Assembly (NCBI RefSeq): GCF_017068455.1
Contig: NZ_CP070608.1
Location: forward strand, 1,469,488 to 1,533,487
Direction: 5' to 3'
DNA: 64,000 nucleotides
From: Fulvivirga lutea
GTDB taxonomy: Bacteria > Bacteroidota > Bacteroidia > Cytophagales > Cyclobacteriaceae
Shown here: piece after piece, positions 51,774-60,724 of the stretch
How the letters are laid out: every line of letters starts with the position of its first letter
Numbering within the stretch: the stretch's first letter is position 1
Notes under the pieces: model-generated
Databases searched by the model: none
Seen by the model: only the letters and a program-made list of their open reading frames with translations
Told to the model about the DNA's origin: nothing
Made by a program: the position numbers and the translations under genes

Positions 51774-52415
51774 TTGCGGTTTAAACTAATATCTTCCTAT
51801 TTTTATTTTGATGAAAGAACTGGAAACAAGGTTTCATTCAGAGCCGGAGATATTGAATACCTACAAGCTGGTTCAGGGGCATGGCATAAGGGCATGCTGC
51901 TTAAAGATCAGCCTACACTAGGATTCCAGCTCTGGATTTCACTTCCTCCTGAGCTTGAAACGGCTGATGCAAAAAGCGTTTATGTAACACCTGATGAAAT
52001 ATTTCGTAATGAAAGGTTTAAAATTCTTCTTGGTGAGCATGAAAGAATCAAAAGCAAAATTGATCCTCCTAACGATATGAATTACCTGGACGTTAATCTC
52101 GGTCCTGAAGAGAAATGGACGTATACTCCACCGGAATCTCATGATATTTTATGGTTGGTGGTGTATGAGGGAAAGTTGAGTGGGGCACTCATTGCTTCAG
52201 TTGGGGAGTTAATTGTGTTTGAAGAAGGTAATCAACCGGTTGAATTTTCATCGGAGCATGGTGCCAGCTTTTTATTAGGCTCTGCGAAGAAGTTTGAACA
52301 TGATCTGGTGTTTGGGAGAGGCTCAATACATACCTCTGAATCTAATTTGCAGGCTAGCCAAATGAAGATTAATAAAATCTACGGTGAGCTAGTACAAAAA
52401 GGTACATTGAATTGA
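51774..52415 (+). pseudogene. N-terminally truncated pirin-like bicupin
   Basis: A 213-codon frame (TTG start at 51774; in-frame stop at 51759) resembling pirin from the region VSFRAGDIEYLQAGSGAWHKG to the C-terminus (GELIVFEEGN, ASFLLGSAKKFEHDLVFG). Functional pirins are about 230-290 residues with the metal ligands HxH, His and Glu in the N-terminal cupin. Here the first roughly 60 residues, including the HxH pair, are absent, and the equivalent of Glu after the third His is Gly (WHKG). Without the metal site, it is probably non-functional or altered in function. The C-terminal cupin is intact. Confidence 0.65.
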
Positions 52416-52438
52416 AAATAGACTAACTATTGTAAAAA

Positions 52439-53212
52439 ATGACTAAAAAGATGAATAGAGGATTCATAATACTATCGTTGCTGTTACTTTTTAATTCTTG
52501 TAACAACGATACAAATGAAAAAGGCAGAATACTGATTGTTGTATCAAATACAGAGGATATGGGTGATACTGAAAAACACTTTGCTGGGAACAATCTTTGG
52601 GAAGTAGCTCCCCCATATCACATATTTGTTTCTCATGGTTATGCAGTAGATTTTGTATCTCCAACTGGTGGAAAAGTACCTTTTTCGATGGATCCTGTTG
52701 GCATTAGTAGTTATACCATTAAGTATGAAAAATTTAATGAGAAGGTTGAAAATTCATCAACACCTGATGAGGTAGATTATAAAAACTATAAAGCAGTATT
52801 TGTTGGTGGCGGTTATGGACCGTTATTCGATGTGGCCTATAACAAAGAAATACAATCAATAATTGCTGGTATTTACGAAAATGGGGGAATAGTGGGTGGT
52901 TATGGGCATGGGCCGGGTGCTTTAGCCAATGTTAAACTGAGTAATGGGGAGTTTATGGTTAAGGGCAAAAAAGTAACGGGTTTCCCAAATTCAACCGAGG
53001 TAACTAAAAGTTGGGCAAAAGAAGGAACTCTATTACCAATAATGCTGGAAGATCAATTGAGAGCTAATGGAGGCATTTTTCAAACTAAAAATGATTTGAA
53101 CGATAAACACGATGTGGTTATTGATCAAAGAATTGTAACCACCATGTTTCTTCCATCTTCGGCTATAGTAGCCAAGGAAATGATTATTGAAATTGAAAAA
53201 GAACTAAAATAA
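52439..53212 (+). CDS. DJ-1/PfpI-family lipoprotein lacking the nucleophilic Cys
   Basis: A 257-residue lipoprotein (lipobox ending at Cys21) with the fold of DJ-1/PfpI/Hsp31 class I glutamine-amidotransferase-like proteins. VFVGGGYGPLFDV and KVTGFPNSTE are well conserved. The usual nucleophile motif (A-x-C-H-G-P) is YGHGPGAL, with Gly at the Cys position but the following His retained. It therefore cannot be a cysteine-dependent glyoxalase or protease by the known mechanism. It lies 23 bases after the pirin-like gene and 6 before the second CHMI paralogue, so the three may be co-transcribed. Confidence 0.85.
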   Translation: MTKKMNRGFIILSLLLLFNSCNNDTNEKGRILIVVSNTEDMGDTEKHFAGNNLWEVAPPYHIFVSHGYAVDFVSPTGGKVPFSMDPVGISSYTIKYEKFNEKVENSSTPDEVDYKNYKAVFVGGGYGPLFDVAYNKEIQSIIAGIYENGGIVGGYGHGPGALANVKLSNGEFMVKGKKVTGFPNSTEVTKSWAKEGTLLPIMLEDQLRANGGIFQTKNDLNDKHDVVIDQRIVTTMFLPSSAIVAKEMIIEIEKELK

Positions 53213-53218
53213 ACAACC

Positions 53219-53560
53219 ATGCCACATTTTATAATAGACTGTTCAGAGAATGTGTTGAATCAGGAATCTCCGGAAAGAATTATGCAAAAGGTGTATGACA
53301 CTGCAGATTCATCGAGCCTTTTCGCTAAAGGAGACATTAAAGTGAGAATAAACCCATTTAAACATTATAATATTGGTGAGTCAGAAGCCTTTTTGAACGT
53401 ATTTGGCAACATCATGGAAGGGAGAACGGATGAGCAAAAACTGAAACTTTCCGAATCGATTGTCGCAGCGCTTAAAAACATGCTACCTAATGTGCCTTTT
53501 ATTTCCATGAACGTTAGAGACTTTGAAAAGGCCAATTATTGTAATCGATCGATGGTTTAA
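53219..53560 (+). CDS. 5-carboxymethyl-2-hydroxymuconate isomerase-like protein (paralogue 2)
   Basis: A 113-residue protein beginning MPHFIIDCSENV, with IKVRINPF, NIMEGRTDEQK and ISMNVRDFEKANYCN shared with the paralogue at 47169-47516; most residues are identical. Pro2 would be the catalytic base. It follows the DJ-1-like gene by 6 bases and precedes a terminator. The two paralogues flank the redox cluster in opposite orientations. No homoprotocatechuate pathway genes are present. Confidence 0.86.
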   Translation: MPHFIIDCSENVLNQESPERIMQKVYDTADSSSLFAKGDIKVRINPFKHYNIGESEAFLNVFGNIMEGRTDEQKLKLSESIVAALKNMLPNVPFISMNVRDFEKANYCNRSMV

Positions 53561-53613
53561 ATACTTCAATATCACTAAAATATCTTCATAAGCAACATGG
53601 ACGAAAATTAAAC

Positions 53614-53650
53614 AAAAGGCATCATATAATTATCGATGCCTTTTGTTTTA
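53614..53650. terminator. Bidirectional-type terminator
   Basis: AAAAGGCATC (53614-53623) and GATGCCTTTT (53635-53644) form a 10-bp stem with an 11-base loop, with the T-rich tail TTTTGTTTTA reaching 53650. The A-run at the 5' side would provide a U-run for the opposite strand, so it may end both the CHMI gene and the convergent PKD gene. Confidence 0.8.
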
Positions 53651-53775
53651 GTCGGATAACGAAAATTTACCCTCTTCCCATATATCATTGTTTATCAATA
53701 AGTTACATAATTATTCTTATTTAAAGATTAAGAATTGAAGCCGTATGTTTTAATCGAAACTGACTTAAAGAGATT

Positions 53776-56700
53776 TTATTCCTTCGACAAATCTATAACT
53801 GTCTTAAAATTCGTACTGTCTATCTCTTCAACTGTGATCCACTGACCGTATTCATCTAACTTTTGAAGTTTGTATTTACTAACCCCACCATGCCATCCCT
53901 GATATGGCGTCCAATTTAATTTGTTTACGTAATTGTCAGTTGTTTTTTGAAGTAAAATAGAATTACTTTCACCGCTAAGTGTAGTTTCAATATCGCATTC
54001 GTTGATTACCCGTATCTGATAAGTAAAACTTTCGGATTGTACATCTACCTCTTCATCATAATAGCTGGTAATACCTTTGGGCACATAATCTATTAGTTCA
54101 AATTCATTTCCATTTTTTCGTAGAATATCATAACCAACAACTTTGTCAGAAGCTATAGTTGGTTCATTCCATTCGGTTAATATACTTTGATCATCCACAA
54201 CTGTAGTCCTAACGATATTCACATGTTGCTGCTCAAACATGTTTTTTTCGACTGTAATGCTGGAGAAATTACTTTCTGAATAATATTGACTTCCATTCAA
54301 ATTCAATGCCCGTACACAATAATAATATTCACCTGGGCAGAGAGCCTCATTCTCTTTATAACTATTTTGATCTTTTGAAATGACTTCCACGGGCTCCCAA
54401 TCGCCTCCTTCTGGTCTTCTCGATACTAAATAGTTTTCAAAATCATGCCCTTCGTAGTGGTTCCAAGTGAGTTGAATTGAATCCCGGATAAGTTCCGATT
54501 TAACATAAATTGTTTTGTACTGAATTAAGTCCTCTAATGGTGCAGGCTCATAACAATACCCTTGAGATTGAATTTTATAGTGATACGGATTTTCATTTAG
54601 TTTAACATTTAAATCCCGATATAAATCATTAGATGTAGACCATAATGTATCATATGGAAGGTAGTCGGGTTCAAATGTGCATTTCTTATACAATACATGA
54701 TACTTTAAATTATTCAATTTGTATTCATCATAATTTATATCTATTTCCTGATTGTCGATAACTGATATTCGGTAGATATCAGGTTGTTTTCTAAAAGTAG
54801 TGTCGTACACGGTAATTTTTTCTGAGAGCTCAAAGCTATCTGTACAGAATCCTTCGTTTGAGACCTCCATCTTTATTTGATATACACCGGGCTTCGTGTA
54901 AGTATGTTCGGGGTTCTCTAAAGTTGATGTTTCATCATCACCAAATAACCATTTAAATGTGGGGTTCTGTAAGTTGCTGGACTTGTTGGTAATATCTATG
55001 GAAACTGGTAAGCACTGGTTATATGTATCAACCTCAAACGATGCTTTAGGTGTAGGTATAACAACAACTGAATCAAATTTGGTAAATTGATTACAGCCAT
55101 TGTCATCATATGAAACTAATGATATGTCATAAACCCCAGGTAATTCATATTCATGGCTAGGACTTTTTAACGAGGAAGAATTACCATCACCAAAGAGCCA
55201 TTCCCATCGTACTGCAACAGTCGATGTATCGTTAAAAGTAATTTGATCTGGATGACAAACAATAGAGTCTGAAAGTACAATCTTAGAATTCGGTCCTTTT
55301 GAGCTGATTGCATCTTTAACTATTAATGTATCTGAACAACCGATATCATCACTGGCAATAATGGTAACGTCAAATTGCCCTATGTCTGAATAAACATGGA
55401 TTGGATCAACACTGGAAGAGAAGGCCCCATCCCCAAAATCCCAATGATACTGTGTGGCATTCTTTGAATTATTAGTGAAGTCAATTAAGAGAGGAGCACA
55501 TTTTGAGTCAGTCTCACCAATTTCAAACTCAGCTTCTACGTAATTAACCTTTATATAGCTCGTTTTTACTACTTTGTCATTGCAACCATCTATACTTGTT
55601 GCGATGAGTGTAATGTCGTACAGGCCTGGTTCAGAAAATGTATGAACTGGATTAATGAGGTCCGAAGTTGTTCCATCACCAAAGTCCCAGATATAGCTTT
55701 TTGCACCCTTAGACTGATTATTAAATACCAATTCTTGACCCTTACAAATTTCGGTGTTTGAAACTGCAAAATCTACTGTAAGGAAGGAGTTTATTTGTTT
55801 TTTGACTGTAATAGAACATCCACTATCTGATATTGCTGTAAGTTGAACAGGTTTATCAGGTACAGAATTGAATATGTGGCTTGGATTTTCTTCAGTTGAA
55901 ATTGTTCCATCCCCAAAGTCCCACTGCCAACTGACTGCATTTTTACTATTATTGATAAAATCTACCTTAGCAGGAAGACAGGTTTGTTCTTGGCTGTAAG
56001 AGAAGTCAGCGCTGATAGAATCAACTACGATCAGATTTTTTCGACTTAGTGTATTGCTACAAGAATTGTTTGTAGCAATCAGTTCAACATCGTACGTACC
56101 AGAATTATACTGATGGCTTACATTTACTTTTGATGAAGTACTAGAATCTCCAAATAGCCAAAGAAAGCTTGAAGCATCTGTAGAATTGTTTGTGAATGTA
56201 ACGTTCAATGAATTACACCCATCAGTTTTATTCACAATAAAATCAGCCTTTGGCGTATTATATGTTACTTCCTCTGGCAAAGTAATGTTCTGAGAGCAAC
56301 CATCTAACCCATGAGCTTTTACTTGAATTTGATAGGTCCCTGCATTTTTGTAAGCATGAACTGGCAGGTCTTCGGTGCTTACTTCACCATCACCAAAATC
56401 CCATACCAAAGTCTCAAACCCTTTAATATTATGGTTGATAATTAAGGAGTCATTCTCACATAAATTGGTTGGATAATCGAAAATCACATAGTCATTTCCA
56501 ACGATCACATTTTTAAGAACTTTTGAAGTACAGCCTGAGGCATCTTCTACTTTTAATGAAACTTGATACACTCCCTGTTCTTTGTAGGTATGTGTTGGAT
56601 TTGAATCTAGGCTCAATTGTCCATCACCAAAATCCCATGTTGTTGATTTATAATTGTCGATGTCTTGATTGAATGTGACCGTATAGCCAGAGCAATTAAA

Positions 56701-59028
56701 TTCTTCTAAATAACTAAAATTAGCGTTTGGTTTTTCGATGATCACTTCTGAGTAAACATCTAGTGTATCAATATTCCCATTATCATAGTAAGAGATTAAA
56801 CCAACATAATAATGACCGTCATTTGTATAGATATGTGAAGGAAATTTTTCGGTTGAATTAGTACCGTCACCAAAATCCCACAGCCATGATTCTGCCTGCC
56901 ATCTTGGGTTTGTAAAATTCACTTCAGCCGGGCTTCCACATAATTTAATGATATGTTTATATACAAATGTTGTGTCTGCGAATTGATTATCACCTTCTTC
57001 ATCATCCAATGAGCAATACGGCCAAGGAGAACTAATTAATTGAGACGTAGTATTAGAACAGCCGTTTTCATTTGTTACTGTTAGCTGTACGTTAGTTTGT
57101 CCATTGGTAGAGAAATCAATTATCGGATTTTGATCCGTGCTGGTAGTGCCATTCTCAAAATCCCAGAAGTAAGAGGCTCCGGTTTTTTTCTCAGTATTAA
57201 ACTGAATGGTAAAATTGGGACATCCGGCTGTAGTATCAACTAAATTAGAAGTTATTTTGGCTTCTACTTTATCAACCTCAATTTGATTATAGTTGTCAAT
57301 GTAGCTCTCACAGCCATGAATGTTATTAGTTCTTAAAGTAACTGTGTAGGTTCCAATTTTCTCATATGAATGTACTGGGTGAGGTTCGTTTGATTTTACA
57401 CCATCACCAAAATCCCACTCCCAAAAATCTTTGCCAACATCACCATTAAAGAAAACCTCCGTTGACTGACAGGTAGTTACTTGTTCAGGGGTGTCGTATT
57501 CAATTTCGTTAGGAAATACCCTGATCATATTTTTTAAGTTAAGTTGCTGATCACATCCAAACTTGTTTATAAAATGCACACTTACAGGATATTCTCCAGG
57601 ATTATCAAATGTTAAAACAGGATTGATTTCTGTACTTGTAATACCTCCAATTTCCCAAAATGGATTAGTTACTTTCTGGTCTTCCAGGGTGAATTCAATT
57701 TCTACAGGACTGCAACCACTGATTGATGATGCTATGATTTTGTTCTTAGCAGAGTAAATATTAAAAATGGAGTCATATTCTACAGTTTTAGTGCAACCTG
57801 AACTATACGTTAATATGGCTTTAAGGGAATATTTTCCAGGATCATTTAATTCAAAATCAGTAGAAGGCCCAACTAATTTTTTGCCATTAATAACCCATTC
57901 GGATGATAACACTCCAGGTGTATTATTCACTAAATGACCTACAAACGGAATACAGCCCTCTGTTATGCCTAAATCAATATCTGGTTGAGAAATATTTTTT
58001 ACATCAATAGAATTCTCTGGAATAATAGTGTTAGTACAGCCTTCTTTACTCGTTACTTGAACTGTATAAGTATAAATACCAGCATCTGTAAAATCTTTTG
58101 AGAATTGTTTTTTATCCGTTGTAAAGCCATCACTAAATTGCCACAATACAGCATCAGTAGTTTTAAAGTTTCCTGAGAAATCAATGACACTTCCTTCGCA
58201 AATAATGGAATCAGATTGAGCAATTATAGGATTGGGTAAGTCGTAAATGTGTATGAATTTGTCAAAAGATTTCTTGGCTGAACATCCATTTTCAGAAGTT
58301 ACTTCAACGGAAATATCGTAAGCCCCTGTTTGAGTATAGGTATGTACAGGGTTCGAAAGGTTTGAAGTGCCACCATCCCCAAAATCCCATGCGTAGGAGT
58401 CATAATCCACTGAAGTATCAAAACTTACAGTAGGGGAACTAATACATGAATTACGATCATCAGCAGCTATTAGAATTTCCTCAACACCAATAACCTCAAC
58501 AAGGTTAGTTTTGGTGAGTACCTTAGAACACTCTTCTTCATTATAGGCAATTAGTGACACTGTGTATTTACCACTTTTAGTATAAGTGTGTTGAGGATTC
58601 TTTTCAACTGAGGTTTTTCCATCACCAAAATCCCAAACATATCGTACCGCATCTGTAGTGGTATTAAAAAAATCTATTGGCGAATTAATACATACGGAAG
58701 TGGCTGCTGTACTGAATTTAACTTCTGGGTATGCAATGGCCTTTATTATTTTTGGTAGTGTTAATTGACTTGATGATCCATCTGATTTATTCACTGTCAA
58801 TTTAACTTCATAACTGCCCAAGGCCTCATAAGATATTGACGGAGATGCTACAGTAGAGGTTTTGCCATTCCCAAAATCCCATAAATACGAAGTGGCACTT
58901 CCTCCTGTATAAGAAAAACTTACACTAAATGGGATGCATCCTGTATATTTTGAGGCAGAAATAGATTCAGATTGTCCAAAAGTTGGCACAAAGCTGATAC
59001 AAATTAATAGCGATAATAAAGCTCTCAT
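53776..59028 (-). CDS. Giant PKD-repeat surface protein without its own T9SS sorting domain
   Basis: A 1750-residue exported protein: signal peptide (MRALLSLLICISFVPTFGQ), about 17 PKD-type Ig domains (about 20-1410; WDFGDG and DFGNG motifs, HTYT ends), then about four fibronectin-III-like domains (about 1415-1750). It ends in KLDEYGQWITVEEIDS and IDLSKE, after the first strands of a last Fn3-like domain. PKD repeat proteins in Bacteroidota are usually T9SS adhesins with a type B C-terminal domain, and this one has none. The missing domain is encoded separately, 13 bases upstream (59042-59470). Several PKD units have an altered motif (WQFSDG, WEIGGI). Confidence 0.92.
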   Translation of the reverse strand: MRALLSLLICISFVPTFGQSESISASKYTGCIPFSVSFSYTGGSATSYLWDFGNGKTSTVASPSISYEALGSYEVKLTVNKSDGSSSQLTLPKIIKAIAYPEVKFSTAATSVCINSPIDFFNTTTDAVRYVWDFGDGKTSVEKNPQHTYTKSGKYTVSLIAYNEEECSKVLTKTNLVEVIGVEEILIAADDRNSCISSPTVSFDTSVDYDSYAWDFGDGGTSNLSNPVHTYTQTGAYDISVEVTSENGCSAKKSFDKFIHIYDLPNPIIAQSDSIICEGSVIDFSGNFKTTDAVLWQFSDGFTTDKKQFSKDFTDAGIYTYTVQVTSKEGCTNTIIPENSIDVKNISQPDIDLGITEGCIPFVGHLVNNTPGVLSSEWVINGKKLVGPSTDFELNDPGKYSLKAILTYSSGCTKTVEYDSIFNIYSAKNKIIASSISGCSPVEIEFTLEDQKVTNPFWEIGGITSTEINPVLTFDNPGEYPVSVHFINKFGCDQQLNLKNMIRVFPNEIEYDTPEQVTTCQSTEVFFNGDVGKDFWEWDFGDGVKSNEPHPVHSYEKIGTYTVTLRTNNIHGCESYIDNYNQIEVDKVEAKITSNLVDTTAGCPNFTIQFNTEKKTGASYFWDFENGTTSTDQNPIIDFSTNGQTNVQLTVTNENGCSNTTSQLISSPWPYCSLDDEEGDNQFADTTFVYKHIIKLCGSPAEVNFTNPRWQAESWLWDFGDGTNSTEKFPSHIYTNDGHYYVGLISYYDNGNIDTLDVYSEVIIEKPNANFSYLEEFNCSGYTVTFNQDIDNYKSTTWDFGDGQLSLDSNPTHTYKEQGVYQVSLKVEDASGCTSKVLKNVIVGNDYVIFDYPTNLCENDSLIINHNIKGFETLVWDFGDGEVSTEDLPVHAYKNAGTYQIQVKAHGLDGCSQNITLPEEVTYNTPKADFIVNKTDGCNSLNVTFTNNSTDASSFLWLFGDSSTSSKVNVSHQYNSGTYDVELIATNNSCSNTLSRKNLIVVDSISADFSYSQEQTCLPAKVDFINNSKNAVSWQWDFGDGTISTEENPSHIFNSVPDKPVQLTAISDSGCSITVKKQINSFLTVDFAVSNTEICKGQELVFNNQSKGAKSYIWDFGDGTTSDLINPVHTFSEPGLYDITLIATSIDGCNDKVVKTSYIKVNYVEAEFEIGETDSKCAPLLIDFTNNSKNATQYHWDFGDGAFSSSVDPIHVYSDIGQFDVTIIASDDIGCSDTLIVKDAISSKGPNSKIVLSDSIVCHPDQITFNDTSTVAVRWEWLFGDGNSSSLKSPSHEYELPGVYDISLVSYDDNGCNQFTKFDSVVVIPTPKASFEVDTYNQCLPVSIDITNKSSNLQNPTFKWLFGDDETSTLENPEHTYTKPGVYQIKMEVSNEGFCTDSFELSEKITVYDTTFRKQPDIYRISVIDNQEIDINYDEYKLNNLKYHVLYKKCTFEPDYLPYDTLWSTSNDLYRDLNVKLNENPYHYKIQSQGYCYEPAPLEDLIQYKTIYVKSELIRDSIQLTWNHYEGHDFENYLVSRRPEGGDWEPVEVISKDQNSYKENEALCPGEYYYCVRALNLNGSQYYSESNFSSITVEKNMFEQQHVNIVRTTVVDDQSILTEWNEPTIASDKVVGYDILRKNGNEFELIDYVPKGITSYYDEEVDVQSESFTYQIRVINECDIETTLSGESNSILLQKTTDNYVNKLNWTPYQGWHGGVSKYKLQKLDEYGQWITVEEIDSTNFKTVIDLSKE

Positions 59029-59041
59029 TATTCTTTGATTT

Positions 59042-59470
59042 TTAATTGATGACCATCACACTTCCGGTCTTATTCACCTGACCAAACTCTTTACCATATG
59101 CCACGAGTTTGTAGGTGTAGCTTCCAAACGGTACAGGCGTTCCATGGTAGGTACCATCCCATTTTGCGCTTGCGCTGTTAGTTTCAAATACTGGTTCTCC
59201 CCACCTGTTATATACTACCAGATTGTATTTCTCAATGCCCTCACCAACAGCACCAAAGGTGTCATTCAAACCGTCATTATTTGGGGTAAAGGCCGATGGC
59301 AAATAAAGCTTCATTGGTAAGAAGAGTTTTACTTCATTAGAAACACTTTCTATGCGTGGATTATCATTGCTTACGGCCACAATTCTATAATTAATAGACT
59401 GATTATCATGTAGTTGCGCAAATACATGAGTACTTAAACATATCAAGATGGTTGTAATTAGAGTTTTCAT
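59042..59470 (-). CDS. Stand-alone gliding-motility-associated C-terminal (type B T9SS) domain protein
   Basis: A 142-residue exported protein with a signal peptide (MKTLITTILICLSTHVFAQ) and only about 30 residues before a type B CTD (about 54-142; LYLPSAFTPNNDGLNDTF, FGSYTYKLVAYGK). The 30 residues (INYRIVAVSNDN, SVSNEVKLFLP) look like the last strands of an Fn3-like domain, and are missing from the C-terminus of the PKD protein encoded just after it. The start is ATG 59470. It lies 35 bases after the PorP/SprF gene. Its stop is 13 bases before the PKD gene, so the three genes form one unit. Confidence 0.9.
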   Translation of the reverse strand: MKTLITTILICLSTHVFAQLHDNQSINYRIVAVSNDNPRIESVSNEVKLFLPMKLYLPSAFTPNNDGLNDTFGAVGEGIEKYNLVVYNRWGEPVFETNSASAKWDGTYHGTPVPFGSYTYKLVAYGKEFGQVNKTGSVMVIN

Positions 59471-59505
59471 GTTTTTCTTATTTAAGCATTGTTATACATG
59501 GTTTA

Positions 59506-60480
59506 CTAGAAGAGGTATTTTTGGAATGAAGGACACTTACCTTTGTACTTGTTCTTGACCTTAAATTTTTTTACGACATCAAACTGGTAGCCTATCGATA
59601 TTTCATGCGCATTATCATTGGTAGTTTTATAACCACTAATTGCAAAATCATAACTGTAACCGATTTTGAATTTTGAAATATTGACACCAAGAGAAGTAAT
59701 GATTGCATCATTTAGTCGGTACCACATTCCGGCAGTCCAAATACCATTTCCATAATAGAGCCCAAGATGCAGGTAATCAAATTCGGCCTGTTTTTCATAA
59801 ATCACATTGGGCGAAACATATTGACCATCATTTCTTAATCCTGAAATTGGAAGCATGGCTCCCAAATGAACCGTTGTTTTAATCGGAATAGTAGTTTCAG
59901 AATCAAGTGAAAAGTTCTCCTTAGGCTTGTTTAAATGGCTCAATTTAAGTCCACCATAAATGGTTTCTGATGAATATGATAAACCAACATGAACGTCAGC
60001 CTGGGTAACATTTTCATTTCCAAACCGCTCCTGAGTATTAACTACAACCCCATTTCTTTGATGTAACTGATCCTCAAAGGTCAAAGAGCTCCAGTCTAGT
60101 TTTTTTTGATACGCCCCAACCTGAATACCAAATGCAAGTTTTGAATCTCTGTTGATGTCTATACGATGACCTAAGGTGGCAGCGTAAGAAACAGATTTCA
60201 AAACACCATTCATTTGGCTATCATTAATAATTTGAATACCCCAACCTGAACGCCCACCTAAGGAAGCATCAAATGAGAACATGGAAGTTGAATATTTGTA
60301 GGTATCAGTGCCTTGTTCTCTATGAGCGACCGTAGTTCTTATATTTCCAGCCATTCCAACTAGCGATGGGTTCAAATAGGTAGGGTTCGCATAGAATTGG
60401 GAGAAGTGTGCGTCTTGAGCAGTAGAGTAAGAATAAGAAACAAATCCTAAGATGAAGGTTAATAATATCTGACGTGCCAT
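59506..60480 (-). CDS. PorP/SprF-family type IX secretion protein
   Basis: A 324-residue outer-membrane protein with a signal peptide ending near YSTAQ, then DAHFSQFYANPTYLNPS, the PorP/SprF hallmark, and a barrel ending in the unusual polar tail KVKNKYKGKCPSFQKYLF. It belongs with type B T9SS cargo. It is the first gene of the unit with the stand-alone CTD protein and the PKD protein. It differs from the other copy at 36.7-37.6 kb in its tail, including one Cys near the C-terminus. Confidence 0.92.
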   Translation of the reverse strand: MARQILLTFILGFVSYSYSTAQDAHFSQFYANPTYLNPSLVGMAGNIRTTVAHREQGTDTYKYSTSMFSFDASLGGRSGWGIQIINDSQMNGVLKSVSYAATLGHRIDINRDSKLAFGIQVGAYQKKLDWSSLTFEDQLHQRNGVVVNTQERFGNENVTQADVHVGLSYSSETIYGGLKLSHLNKPKENFSLDSETTIPIKTTVHLGAMLPISGLRNDGQYVSPNVIYEKQAEFDYLHLGLYYGNGIWTAGMWYRLNDAIITSLGVNISKFKIGYSYDFAISGYKTTNDNAHEISIGYQFDVVKKFKVKNKYKGKCPSFQKYLF

Positions 60481-60724
60481 ATTCGTATTTTTAAAATTGA
60501 TACTCCAAATATGAAGTATTAGGTACCGCCAGAAATCAGAGATTTTCTCAATTTGAAAAATCAGTAAAACACTTAAAATATCAGGTTTATATACTACTCT
60601 TATTTACTAGAATTCAGAAAAAGTGTATTGACCCACTCTTATAAAGGGGTTGACTACCAGGTGCTTTAACTAGTAATGACCTTAAACCTAAGTTAGGTGG
60701 GGGCTTAGTAAGTGAGGTTAGAAA

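Noticed and set aside
47169-53560. Complete homoprotocatechuate catabolic cluster
   Set aside because: Only CHMI-like proteins are present; the dioxygenase, dehydrogenase and decarboxylase expected are absent.
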